NCBI RefSeq assembly: GCF_932294415.1
Contig: NC_065541.1
Coordinates: 54,228,290-54,292,289 of the forward strand
Origin: Quercus robur
Lineage: Eukaryota; Streptophyta; Magnoliopsida; Fagales; Fagaceae
DNA length: 64,000 nt
Reading direction: 5' to 3'
Of this stretch, positions 9,440-23,500 are shown piece by piece. The notes under the pieces are model-generated. The model saw only the letters and a program-made list of their open reading frames with translations. It was not told the origin of the DNA and ran no database searches. The first letter of the stretch is position 1. Each line of letters opens with the position of its first letter. Made by a program: the position numbers and the translations under genes.

Positions 9440-12102
9440 TAGCTAGTTGATACTTTATTTAAAAAGTTAATAAAAAGAAACATGTTGGAAAACTCATGAC
9501 TTTTTTTTTTTTTTAATATATATTTAAAAGGTAATTTATTAACAAAAACCCTATACACACCAAAAAAAACCTTACAACATTCTTACAAGCATGTATTGTG
9601 AGTTATAATTTTTTTTTCCCTTATTTTATTTTATTTTGTGTTGCAACTTTATGATATCTTAATTTGTTATAAAAACTTTGTGGAATATGTAAGGACCATC
9701 TGCATAAGAACCCATGCATTAAACCATTTTTTCTTAAAAGGTTAGATTCTTCTATTCAGTTAACAAAATAAGACTTAAGGAATATTAACACGCCCCCTTT
9801 AGTTCAAAAAGTAAATCTAATCCACAAAATGCCATCAGTTATCCAAATTCAAGAATAATTAAAAACTAAAAAAAGTTAACAAAAATAAAATGGAAGGGTG
9901 AGTTGGTAATTGTCAGATGGGTTTTGACTTGTATATAGCTTCGTTGAAGGAATCTAAAGTCTAATAATAGTATAGTAGATACGAAGCAAAAAAGAAAGAG
10001 TAGCTTTGCAGCTTAAACGAGAGGAAAAGGTCAAAGAAGAGAGCAAAAAAACAAAGAGAAAAAGTTGAGAAGAGTTAAGAGTAATGAATTGAAACTGAGA
10101 TCATGTGAGTCCCACTCCATTACTACTACTCCAACCTTTTTCACTATCTAAAAGTTGGAACCCGCGCTTGTCGGGGGCTGACTCCCTGAGAGTGAGAGTG
10201 ATATTTCCCAGACCCGCTTTGTTTTTTCTGCTGAACGAAAAAAATGGGTTTTCAGTGTGTAATTATCAAACCTACGTTGTGTGACGATAATGAATAATAC
10301 CACGAGTATTACCAGAATTTTGTTGAGATTATCGCTCAAATCACTTATCAAGTGAAGCAATTTTAAAACTCTTACCATCAAGCCACACCCCAGTCCCAAA
10401 CCAGCTTTTTGTTAAATTGTGATGATGATCTCCAAGAATTTGCTCACTCTAAGATATTATTTTCTTTATTGAACAATTTGGTTGTTGGTGGCCTTATTAT
10501 TATCTGATACATTGTCATATTGATATTATCTCCTCAAGTCCCACCCTGTTTGTCACACCCATGACCCACCCACCCACCCAGATACACACTCACACATCAC
10601 ATGGAAATATTCCCTGCGGGATTGTCTACGATACGTACCACGTTTCATGTGGTTGGAAATTTCTCTCATCTATTTTGGCCTTTTGTTATGAATATTCAAT
10701 ACTAGTAGACTAGTAGTACTTATAGTTATAGATGGTTGATGACAAATTTGGCTGGATTATTAGGATTTATTTATGGTTGAGGCACTGGGTTTGGTATCTT
10801 ATCTTATGCATTTAAACTTTGAGGTGGCAGAGGCAGACAACAGGCTTTTCATTTATGGACTCACTCGATTTCACGGGAGATATAGGAATGGACTAAAAAT
10901 CACGAGGGTGTATAAATCTTTGGGCCTAGTAGTAAATAGTAATTGAGCTCAACAATACTTTAATCCCCTGAAATATGCCTTTTTGTGAAAATTTTGTGGT
11001 ATTCCCAAAGTTTATCTTTTCCATGCCAACTTCATTGTTAAAAAACTTTTTCATATTAACGGCAATAAGAGAAACTTGTCCTATGTTGAACTATTAAATT
11101 CAATTCGACAAAAAAACACATTTTAATATTCCTACCAATGTAAGTTTGTATTTATGATGTGTATTGTAGCAAAATGAATCTAAAAAACATCAAGGCAGAT
11201 AAATCTCTTCTTCCTACTGATGCAGTACTTTTATAAAAACCATAACAACATTGCTCTTACTTAATCTAAATTGCTGAAATTCCATCACATCATCCAACAG
11301 AAGTCCTAATTATCTGATTACAATCTCTCAAAACATTCTTTGGTACACTTCAGCTTACCTCAGCATGAGTACATGTGAGAACTTCAAACAGCCACACCTT
11401 TCGCCATTCAATCTCCGTCTCCGGCTGCTTAAATACTAAAGGAGAAAATAAAAATCATCATAATTTCAGTAGAAAACACACAAGGCCTTTAATGAAGGAG
11501 ACTAATTGCAAACTTGAAAAGAAGCATAGTAGCAAACTCAATATATGCCTTAGGAACCAGTGGGCTTGCAACCAAACCAATAGAACATGTGAAATCCTTG
11601 AAAAGTACCAGAACTAATAGATAAGCAGTGAGTTAAAATGAGAAATCTCAATGCAAGTACTAATGGACATTTGTTTTTGCCTACAGTTGTAAACGCCTTT
11701 TTTTTTTTTTTTTTTTTTTTTCTTTTTTTCTTTTTCATTCTTGAATTATTTGGATTAGGTAGCAAATGTCGCAAAAAAAAAAAAAATTCAAGAATTATCC
11801 ATAAATAATTTCATTCTGACAAATTCAATTAAAGTGAACTAAGGTGGAAGCCAAAAGTCGATTAAACATAGAGATGTGTATGACGTTTGAAAAATTATTA
11901 GTATGCAAGGCAGAACATGATCATGATTACAGGATGATACAGCTGAAACCAAGAATATAAACAATATGTTATTTTCCACACCAGCATATAAAACAGGATC
12001 GAAATCTATTGCAAAATAAGCAAAATAATTTATCTCTCTCCAGTCATTAAAGCATAAACAAGAGGTCAGACCACATACTCCAGCAGCAATTCTGCAGGAA
12101 GC
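9440..12102. other. Intergenic region and 3' flank of the lipid-binding gene
   Basis: No gene is supported. The right-hand part (about 11.9-12.1 kb) is probably 3' UTR of the C2 gene. A T-rich tract lies at 11698-11730. A GC-richer patch at 10160-10180 (AACCCGCGCTTGTCGGGGG) stands out from the AT-rich background but has no assignable function. Otherwise AT-rich sequence with nothing recognised. Confidence 0.4.
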
Positions 12103-15100
12103 CTACTGCAGCTTGGCATCACCATTTTCTTGGACACTAGTCACTGGAGTTGTGGAGCCACTCTTCCTTGATTGCCCTGTAATGGTTCGGCCCATGAACT
12201 TTCCTGCTTTGCTCAGTCCACTGCCAACAGCTCCAAGGCCAGTTCCCACAAGCCCAACTCCGGCACCAACACCACTTCCCACAAGCCCAGCCCCAGCACC
12301 AAGACCAGTACCTACAAATCCAACACCAGACCCAACCAGTGTTGCAGCTCCGTCAATTGCGTCCATTGTACTCCCTATAACTCCCGCTTCTTTCAGTTTC
12401 TTTCTTGCTTCTAGGATCATCTTCTCTTCTTCTAGAGCAGCCAACTGCTCTTCCTTGTTAAATTCATGGTACAAGACCTAAAATTAAAAAAATAACAATA
12501 CCCTTGAATTAAAAAAATAAAAATAAATTTTTATGAAAAGAAGGGACAAGACCCCCCTGCATAGAATACATATGATGTGAATGAGAAATTTTTTATAATT
12601 ATATTGCAGGCCTTTCTTTAACATACAATAGAAGACACATCACTAATAAAAATGAGAAGCAATTTCTACCTTAATTGTAAGAGTCCCTCTATCCTTTTTA
12701 TCTTTTATTTTCAGCATGTCAAGTGATGGTTGCAGTCTCAAATCAAGCTCTTTCTCGGATTCAGCTTCCAGGTCATTCAAAGTTAGCTTTGCTATTCCCA
12801 ATCTCTTGTCTTGCCCAATGTCCTCATCAAAAACCTGTTGGAAGAGTTCATGAACATTGGTTGCATTACTAGTAACAGAGGCATGAGATTTACAGGTTAT
12901 AGGCAGAAGATAATTAGGGAGGGGGAGGGGGGATACATATTGGCAACTCAGCTACATATAGAGATATATGGCCAGATCATAACATGAAAATAGCAGAGCT
13001 CCTGTAGCAGGAACTGTTATAATTCAAAGTAGGCACACGTAAAATTGTATCTATGATGGTAAGCTGGTAACAGGTAATGCATTTTCCCCTCTAAAATTTA
13101 TGTGTGACTATGCAAGCATGAGTCTCTGTGTATGTAACAACAGAACTTCCACCAGATATGACCAAAACCTACATCCATGAGATCAAAAGATCCTACAGTA
13201 TAGTGTGCATTATATTTGCATGTCCGTTACATCTCTTCTAACACTACTTTTTTTTTTAGAGGGGGGGTGGGGGGATAAGTGATAAGTATTATTAAGAAAT
13301 AGTGAGGTATGAAAATAAAAAATGGAAGCACAATGTGTGCAACCCCACGCCCATGCAAAATAGGTGCATAGGAAAAGAATTAAAATTGCTCTAAAGATTT
13401 CTCAGTGTCATTAAACATGTGAGAATTCTGCTCCTTCCACACTAGCCACATCAACATGAGTACATGATGGCACCATATTCCAGACGCCCAAAGAATGTTT
13501 TCCAAATCCATTCCTCTGAGCACAAAGAAGGGACAATACTGATGGAGGCATCACCCATTGAACCCCAAACATCCGAAAGATTTCATTCCGCAATGCTTAT
13601 ACAACATCACAATGGAGCAGTAAATGGTACACTGTTTCTCTGCTACAACAAAATAAGCAACACCAGCCCACTAATGAAAAACCCCTCTTGTTGATGTTGT
13701 CAATAGTGAGAATTTTACCCCACAATGCTGTCCAAAAAAATAAAGCCACTCTCATAGGGGACTTAACCCCTCCATACATTCTTCCAAGGGGAATAATTTC
13801 CATTGGTACCATGGATAGCCTTGTAATAGGTTCAAACATTTCTTGAAACTTGATTTAGCTATCCCATGCTTTCCTAGTTCTTATAAGATATCCACAATCC
13901 ACTCCCAAGCCTCATCCAAAATTCTAAATTTCAGGAGCTCAGAAGTCCAATTTATTGACCTACCTGTTCTTTTTATCTCTACTAAGTTCCCACCATCAAT
14001 CCTACTACACCTCAGCTCCCAGCTAATGGCTGAGCAAAAAAAAAAAAAAAAAGGGTTTGGGGAACCATGGCTAAGTTTAATCCTATAAATATACACAATT
14101 GGAAGTGTAGTTTTAAAGATCTAGTTAAATGTGTCCTAGGGTTGACAAATCTTTAAATTTGGGTTTTTATTTAACAAGTTATGGTCAATTTTATATCAAG
14201 GGGCAAACCTGTAAATTTTGAAATCCCTGCAAATTAAGGGTTTTGGTAGTTTACTCGAGTTTAGAATTTTCTAGTAGATCCTAAACCTTTTCTTCCCTTT
14301 ATCTTCTATTTTCTCCCTTTCTCTACTCTCTTTTCCTCTTCTCTTTCTTGTGATATTATTCATAGGTACTGTTTATACAACCCCTAAACATCATAAAATT
14401 CTCTTTTCCTTCTTCCTTACAACCCCAAGTCTAGCCCTTTCTTTTACAATTTACATATCATAATCCTATAGATATTTAAATGCTATTTTGTTACAAAATG
14501 TTTTGCTGTTTTTCTAACTTTTTTTTTTTTTTTTTTGGATAGGTAATAAAACTTTCATTCAAAAAAACTGAGCATCATGTTCATGATGGTGAACATTCTG
14601 ATCAAGAAAAATTATAGCAGGTTCAAAGACTCAATCTAATGGAATGTAAGAAATTAGAAATGGAAATACAATTTGTAAAACCCCAAACACGCGCCCACTA
14701 AAACAAAGTACCAAAGAGAAGAGCTTTTAAAAGATCTAAGGTTCCCTCCTTGTCTTCAAAGAAGTGTTTATTACGTTCCGTCCAAACCAGCCAAATTAAG
14801 CATGCCGGGACCATATTCCATATGGTTGATAGATGCTTTCCAAACCAGTTTCTCCAAGCAAAGAGGAGAGAGCTAACTGTCATTGGCATTACACAATGGA
14901 TCCCAAATACCTCGAAAATTGCACTCCATAAAGCATGAGAAAACTTACAGTGGAGAAGAAAATGATCCACAGTTTCCCCATCACAACAACACTTGTTAAC
15001 CAAGGTCTGACCACGCTTGACTAGATTAACACTTGAAAGTTTTAATCTATGGATATCTTTTATTTCCTTCTATAAAGAGTATAAATATCAGGTGCAGCTG

Positions 15101-18100
15101 GCAAAAACTCTCAGAAAAACCAGATCAAAGATTGAAGTGATTTTAAAATATGATCTAGTTTGGATATGGGACCTAATTGGCACCCTTTTTAGCCTACTTT
15201 AGTTACTATTAAGTCTAATTATCAAGTAACTTTACATGAAATTGCAGCTAGTTCAATTTGAATTAAATTTAGGGCACTCTATTTCGGTGCCTTAACTATA
15301 TTAGCAGTTCAGTTTCAATCATGAATTATCAACTTAATCCTTAGAGGGTCTGAAAATGGTTTAACATTACCTTTGTGCTCATTTTCCAATTAGAAATAAA
15401 GTGATTTCCTTGAAATTAGAATACAAATCAAGTGATATAACCTATAGTTAACTTTAATCCTCACTAATACAAGGCCCAAAAGTTCAAAAGAGGTACAATT
15501 TATATCATTTCGGCAATTAAATTTAACAGCAAATGGAGGCAAGGGTAGTATTGAACCGTTCTCAAAACTTCAAGGAAAAAATTAAACAAAAAAAAGGGAG
15601 TGGGGAGGGGGCTAAATTGGACTCTAATATATCCTATAGTTAACTTTAATCCTTACTAATACAAGGCCCAAAAGTTCAAAAGAGGTACAATTTATATCAT
15701 TTTGGCAATTAACTTTTAACAGAAAATGGAGGCAAGGGTAGCATTGAACCGTTCTCAAAACTTCAAGGAAAAAATTTAACAAAAAAAAGGGAGTGGGGAA
15801 GGGGCTAAATTGGACTCTGATATAGAGTTTAGGAAGCAAAATAATAGTTGGGCCTTGAGTTTAATTAAAGTAGCGGTAGTTTGGCAAATTCAATATTTTG
15901 TATAATAAGTTGTATGCCTACACAAGAGCCTTATGAGTCTTTTTATAAATTTTTTCTAGTGTTTCCTACTTGTTTTAGTGGTTCTTTTTAATTATTCAAG
16001 AGATTTAGAGTTTCTAGGAAAAAGAATGCCAATAGCCTGCCTATATAAAAGCCTTTATATAATCTATCAAAATTCCAGCAGTTTATTAAACCTTTTTAAC
16101 TTTTATGAGTGTGATTGCCTTATCCATCCTTACATATAATTGCCTGGCCTTTCTAAACCACATTTCTACCGTTAAAACATAAACAACTCAGACAAGTTTG
16201 AAAATTTCTTAAAAAAACATCTGCACTCTTTCATACAAGTTAAATTAAATAAACACTGTGCACTAAAAATGAATCCTACTAACCAAGAATTTTTAGATTC
16301 TAGCAGAAGTACAATACTAAGAGAAATGGCAGAAGAGTATAGCAAGGCGGAAAAAGGAGTATTAGTGGATCAAAACCTCAAGTATAAGGGACTGTGTCTC
16401 CTTGTCTTCTACAATCAAGTCAAATGTTTGATTCCAAACAGGATTCAGATTGTTATCAACAACCTTTGTTTTGACCTTGAATAGTGGCCGAATATGCACA
16501 ACAACATAAGGATCAGATTTTCCAATCATTTCCATGTTCTTCAAATCATTTGCTTTTACGATTGTCAAGGCAATCTTTCCCTGTGGTTTAAGCTCTAATT
16601 CACTGCATAAAAAAAAAAAAAGAAAAAAAGAAAAAAAAAAAAGGCACACTTAACTAGCTTAACATTTGTGATGAACTGAACACACAAAAAAATCATCTAA
16701 ATACAACCAATTTAAAGACAGCATATATTTGAACATAAAAAAAAGGAGGAGATATCCACAGGAGAACCCCATTAACCAATTTTGAACTCTCTGGCTCTCT
16801 TAAGATAATCACTTGAGTAGTTTTGCAGCAATTTGAAACCTCAAAATAAAACCAAGCAGACAGGAAGGAACAAAAAATATATGATTCATGGTTACCTTAT
16901 ATCAACAGGTATACCGCCAATTGGAACAATAATCCTATGGGGCCACTGGAGCATATCTGTGACAATCGTATTGACAGTATCCTACCAAATATAGTGTAAA
17001 CTGCATAATGAGTCTAAGTAAGAATACAAAATCAACCAGGAGGGCTAGATATGAAAATAAAACTTACATCAATCATATCTGAAATTCCAGGGATGGCTGT
17101 TAAGCTACCACCAACAGCCTTCAGAGTATAATCAATTCTAGGCTTTGGCTGATTAAATGTAAATAAGCATTAGACAGTTTTAAAATAACAATAACTAATT
17201 TGAAGAAAAAGAAGAAGAAGTGAAATAGTAACTATGCTCATTATTTTATTAGATATAATCTCACTAAAACCATAAGATGTAATAACTTGATTGCTTAGAC
17301 TGAATTTGATAGAAAAGCGGGAGGATAATAAGATAACAATTTTCCCCCATATGCATTTGGTTGGAGGAATGGAAGAGAGTGAAGATGGAATGTTGATGTC
17401 AATTTCCTCTGTTTGCTTGAGAAAAAGAATAGGAGGAAAGAAATAATAATTTATATCAATTTGCTATTACACACATTAAATAAAAGTTTTGAAAATTTTA
17501 TTTTACAACATGAAGTTTTATAATAATAATAATTAATCATGTAATACCATATGGTATTAAGTATAAAATTTGAAAACCTTATCCTAGTTCGTTATTGCCT
17601 TACTGTAGTTCATTGTGTAATGTATAGTACTATTATTGTCGTTTTATTTATTTTCAGATCCCACTTAATATTTTATAAATAACAACAAAATCATGCAAAT
17701 TGTATTTTTCAAATTTGATAAAAGTTGAAATATTAGCAAAAAAAAAAAAAAGGTGAAATAAGAAAAGCAAATTTGAAAATTGGGGGATTGGAAATACAAC
17801 GTTGGAAAGCGAGAGGATAGAGGGAAAAATGAATTTGTCATCCTTTTTCCATCCTTCTTTATTCATATCTACCACACAGTAGAAAACTCTCCTCCCCCTT
17901 TTCCACTTTTCAATTTCAATCCTCCCTAAAAAGTATTCTACCAAACCATTCCTTAGGGAGAAAAAGGTAGGAAAGGAAAAAAAAAAAATATTGATTTATC
18001 ACTCCAGAGAGTTTATTAAATCTATGCACGCATCATACCTTCTCTATTTCCAATTTCTACTCCGTCAAACTTAAATCTCAATTACATGACAAAGCTATTT

Positions 18101-19547
18101 ACATTTTCTGGTAACATGATAATTTCTATGCATAAACACTAATTTGGAAATAACATGTATGCTACAGATACATGAACCCCACTTCCTATTAGATACAGGT
18201 ACCTGTACGGCTGTACCAGGTTCAACAGTAGTACAACCTGTACTAGAGTTCTGGGAAAGAACTTATTCAACAAATGGAGGACAGGTAAATAAAACCTTAT
18301 TATATATTTGCAAGCAGTTCAAAAATCTTCTCTGACATACCTCAGAAAGTAGGGCAACAACAACAGCAGAAATACAAGGGATCTCTTCAGCAAGTTGGAA
18401 AATAACACGAGCAACAGTGAAGACTTGAAGATCCTTCAACTGAGGCAGATGGCACCATAACAGTATTTAATTCAATACTATATACCATAACTTGAATTGT
18501 TAAGGAGGAGAAATTAACATAAACTTATATCCAATACAAATGATATTTTTCAAAGTTGATGATGCACCAACCTGGATGGGTATTGAAGCAACAAGAGCAG
18601 CTTCAACGCCTAAAATGATGCTTGTATCACCACCCCACCTGAAATCAATATCCATTATAATCTGACCTTCCTTAAGACTTTGAACACGTATACCTGCATT
18701 GAAATTCAATGGACAATAAAGTATAACAGTTACATCACATATTTAAGGGGAAATGGGAAATATATAGGGAAAAAAAAATTCAGAAACTTGATAACACTTG
18801 AAAATTGAAAATTTACTCATTAATTAAAAAATATATATATGCCCCACCATTGATCATACGAAAGAAAAAACAAGCACAACATGATGACTCTATAAGCAGT
18901 AAATGTATCTTAAAGAGCAAATATTTCAAAGACTATAGATCGTTGAGGCAAACTTGCCTACATTGAAGTTAAAGTGTACCTTACAGGGTAAGGCATTCTT
19001 GGGAAATCAAAGATGTTAAGGAAAAGAATAGATTACTCTGATTCTTGAATTGAATAAAATAGGCACATTTAATTTTGCCTATTAAAGTCTCATTTAATCA
19101 GAAAATCTTTTCTTCATGTAGAACATTTTTGTCCTTCTTGTTTTGACCTCCCTGAGCAAATAGTTTTTTATTTTATTTTATTTTATACAAGATAGAAATT
19201 CTACAGCCTAATCTAAGTGTATATGTGTGTGAAGCTCCCTCCTGAAAACTTGAACCTCAACCCTGCCCTCAACACCCCACAATCATTTATACTTGTAGAG
19301 TGACCATTACATCAAGGGTGTGTGGTGATTCCCTGAGCAAATAGTTGATCAGACTCCATAATTCGCCTTTTTTTTTTTTATAAGAACACTTGGCTTGTGA
19401 TGGGGCTTACTAGTTATTATGGCCTGATCTCAGTTTTAATTAGCAAATAATCTGACTTCTTGATAACAGAACAAACGTCAAGCACTTCTCCCTTATTGCC
19501 AACTTTTTCTAATGTTTTCAAGATTGGAATTGAAGCTATGCACTTTT

Positions 19548-19597
<50 letters not shown>

Positions 19598-20459
19598 TTT
19601 GACAGTTGATATTCACCAAAATAAACAAAGCACACTGTAAAATAGTTGAGATAATTTTTACAGGGAAAAATTTATATATATATATTTATATTTCCCTTAA
19701 AAATACTCATTTACCATTGACTATATATTTTGAGAGACAGTTGAAGATCATCTACGCTATGTTTGTTTCGGCATAAAATATTTCCAAATATATATTTTCT
19801 GCATTTCCAGGTAGTTGGTGCAACTGAAAATCTTAATTAACAGTAAAAATAACTTGCAATCAATGGAAAATAACCCAAAAGAGATACAAATGATTTATGC
19901 TTCTCCATATTACACAACTTCCCTTCCCAACAAAAAGATAAAAATTAAATTAAAAGCTCTTGAGTCTCAATGGTAATTGGTGCAAACACTAGATGCAAAA
20001 CCCCCCAATCACACGGCTCGATGATGGAGGCCTAATACTCTTTGGACCTAATTAATGTTGATTGATGCTAAGATATTTTGGATTATTTTCATGAATTAAT
20101 GTTATTAATTTTATTCATGTATTTAATACAATTGGTATTTTTTTCATGCTTTTCCAGCTTTAATAATACTTTTTCTTAACTATAAAAAAAAAATAATAAT
20201 AATAATTGGTTACTATTTATTTCCTTTCCTTGATGTAACTTGATAACTCTATTCGAAGGCCCCATAATTTAGTGTTGGAGAGTTACTGAGTTTTCATTTT
20301 ATTAACAAACTAGCTTTGGAATTTTCCTCCAATGGCTTAGTGCTAACTCCAAGCAACCCTAGTGCCGACTCCCAAGTTTTATCTTTTTGTGTTGTTCTTC
20401 TTCTTTTATCCATTCCCCACATTGTCACCTTTGAAATCGCTTTGTGTATCATTAGTAAG

Positions 20460-20503
<44 letters not shown>

Positions 20504-23500
20504 GCACACACACACACACAGCCCATAACCACCAATTTGCCATCTACCCACATCCATTGAATGAAGCCAATGTGATCAAATCAACAATTAGAAACAAAGA
20601 CAGAGTAATCAGTCGTGATCAAGATTATTATTATTTCTCTTCTTCTGAATTTTCCAATACCGCAGATTGGATTGACAGTCAAATTTATTTTTTCTTAAAC
20701 CTAATCATTGGTTCCTCTCTTGCCACTCTCTACACTGACAGTAATCTTAGCAGAAGTAAGCAATAATGGTTGACCATAAACATATTTAACCAAAAAAAGA
20801 AAAAGAAAAGTTGATTTTGGTAAATAATAAGTTAAAATGAAGCTGATTGGAATCAATCTTGAATAGATGTATTAAAAATGGTAAAAAATAGCATTTGCAA
20901 TTCTCCTCACGATTAAATACAACAACAACAACAACACACACCTACAGGTGGATTTACTAAAACGCATTTAGGAAAAAAAAAGAAAAAAAAAAAAAGAAGA
21001 ATAAGAATTATGAACAATATAATTGAAGAAGAAATAAGCAACTAATGAAAGCTCTGCATTTAGGGAAAAAAAAAAGAATAAGAATTAGGAGCAATATAGT
21101 TGAAGAAGAAATAAGCAACTAATGAAAGCTCACAGTCTACCTTACAACTAAAGATATCAAAATGGAAAAACCAACTAGATAAACCAAAATCAGGATATTA
21201 TCATAGTACAGGTTCAGCTCACAACCATATAACTAAAATCTGGAGTATGCAATTTTAGTAGATGGCTCCCAAAAAGAGAGAGACCAGACAGTTGAGATCA
21301 TTTTGTTTATTTGGAGCAAAAGGTTGATGATGTTTTATGCTTGTGAACTAATGAATATGTGTGTTTTTAAAAAATTAATTTTTAGGTTGATTTTTCTAGT
21401 TGCTCTATGTACTATTCATTATTTCAATGAAATTTTTTTTATATAATTATATGGAATTACATGAAACGTTAATGATTTTCTATGTGAGATAATAATGTGC
21501 ACTTTCAGGAACATTCAGATGCAACCAATTATAGGAAAACAAATCATTTTCCTTGAAAATATTTCCAGTCCAAAAAAATTAATATATCTTACACCAAAGT
21601 GGACAGAGTGTTATATATTAATCTTTTTAGTTTTCTACCATACAGTTGAAGAAGAGATAAGGATATGCAAGTATGGATCCTTTTCTTTTATCATATCGAG
21701 GCTGAGTTAACAAACAACCTAAATAGGTTTTAAGCAAATAGGAAACAAATGGAAGGGAAGATCTAAACAACAAGAGAGGTGGGAGAAAAAAGACAAACGG
21801 GAAATTGGCTTTCCTCTACCACCTTAAAAGCTGATTAGCTAATAAAGAAGCAAATTTTCATTCACCTGAAAAAGGGGCAAGCAAACATACTCCTAAGGCA
21901 GTGGTGATGTACACTTCAACCCTACTTATAAAAACATTTTAGGACTTAACAGACTTATTAACCTCCTTCCATAAAAATTCTAAAAACTTCTTGCGTGCAA
22001 TACATTCTTAAAGAAATGCAGTAAAATTCAGTAAGAACTAAGAATTAAGAAATGTCTAGGGTATCTCTATGACATAAAACTACAGCAGTCAAACAAAAAG
22101 GTACACACACATACACATTGAGAGTGAGAGAGAGAGAGATCTAAAAGTAATTAATGATTCATACCTTCAATTTTGGGAGCCACAGTACCAAGGGACAATT
22201 TGTTGAATTTTAAAGCTGTAATTCCAGGTGGACGGTATTCTTCAAGAAGAGGTTCAACAGATTCTTTTATAACTATTTCTGCTGCCTGAGAATAAACACA
22301 TCCAACAACTTTGATTTAAATATTTCATAAAAAAATTACACATATGGTTCCAGCATGGTTACTTAAATTTCTTTGTTCTCTATTCTTCTACCATACATAA
22401 TTTTCCCCCTCCTCCCCCTTCATGTCTGCCTCATCCTCTATGAACAGATTTCATTAATTTATCCAACAAACACTCATACACACACATACACATTTCAAAA
22501 CTAATTCCTAACTCAATAAAGTTAAGGATAGCCAAACTTGGTCCTGGGATCTACAACTGATATTTTCATATCTGTGAAGTAATAGATAGAAGAAGACAGT
22601 CTTTCATATATAATAAATGAGTAGAAGGGAATGGAAGGACAAGTACCCACTACAATCACTTGAAAGAAAAGTTGCTTGAAAACCAATAAGTGAATAAGCT
22701 ATCTCAGAAATTCTATTTTGCATCATGAGACCACATAAAAATGCATGAGGTCCACATAAGCTTTCACGAACACATTCTTTTATCTTATATCAGCCCCTAA
22801 TATTTCTTCAATTACAAGATTATTTATTCTTCGTCCATGGATGGCCCTGTGGTTCCAGAGGCAACACAGTAATTAAAAGTCAATTTTCATTTTTCAGTCG
22901 AGATAACTGGAAGCTTAGTGATATGTTCTTCAATAATTAAAAGACAATTGACTGCCTCCTTGATTAGTACTATTTACAACAATTAAGGGCCAAAAGTGAG
23001 CAAGGATGCCAAACTTAATGATTGCATAGTTGTTACATTCTAACCGAGAAAAATATCTTACAACAATTTGGTATACAACAACAATATGCATATTATCTGA
23101 CAGAGGCAGCAAGTGAAAAGGCTTACATCTGCAACATATGGCCACATTTTGCTTAGTTGCTTGTTCAGCCATTTCACCTGAAAATGCCAACCAAAGTATG
23201 TCATAAAGTGGACCAACAACATCAAGCCCCATCAAAATAATTTCACAAAAGAACAAACTTTTTTGAAACATTGCCAAGCATGAATAGCTTTAAACCTCGG
23301 AACTGGAAATGAAGAGCTTAACTCAGACTGCCACAGGTATTGCAAAGCCAAATAATTTGTTCAATAATCAAATGAACTTTTTGCCATTTCAATCTCAGTC
23401 TCTCTCTCTCTCTCTTTTCTTTTTAATGTTGATAGGATCTAAGTTGAGTTTTCAGAAACTTGAAAGTATAAAACTGATTACATTTCTAAAATCCTAAAGA

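Noticed and set aside
12113-12481. Pro/Ala/Thr-rich 122-codon frame on the plus strand
   Set aside because: Antisense of the Gly-rich tail of the C2 protein, which is the real coding frame by splice structure and conservation.
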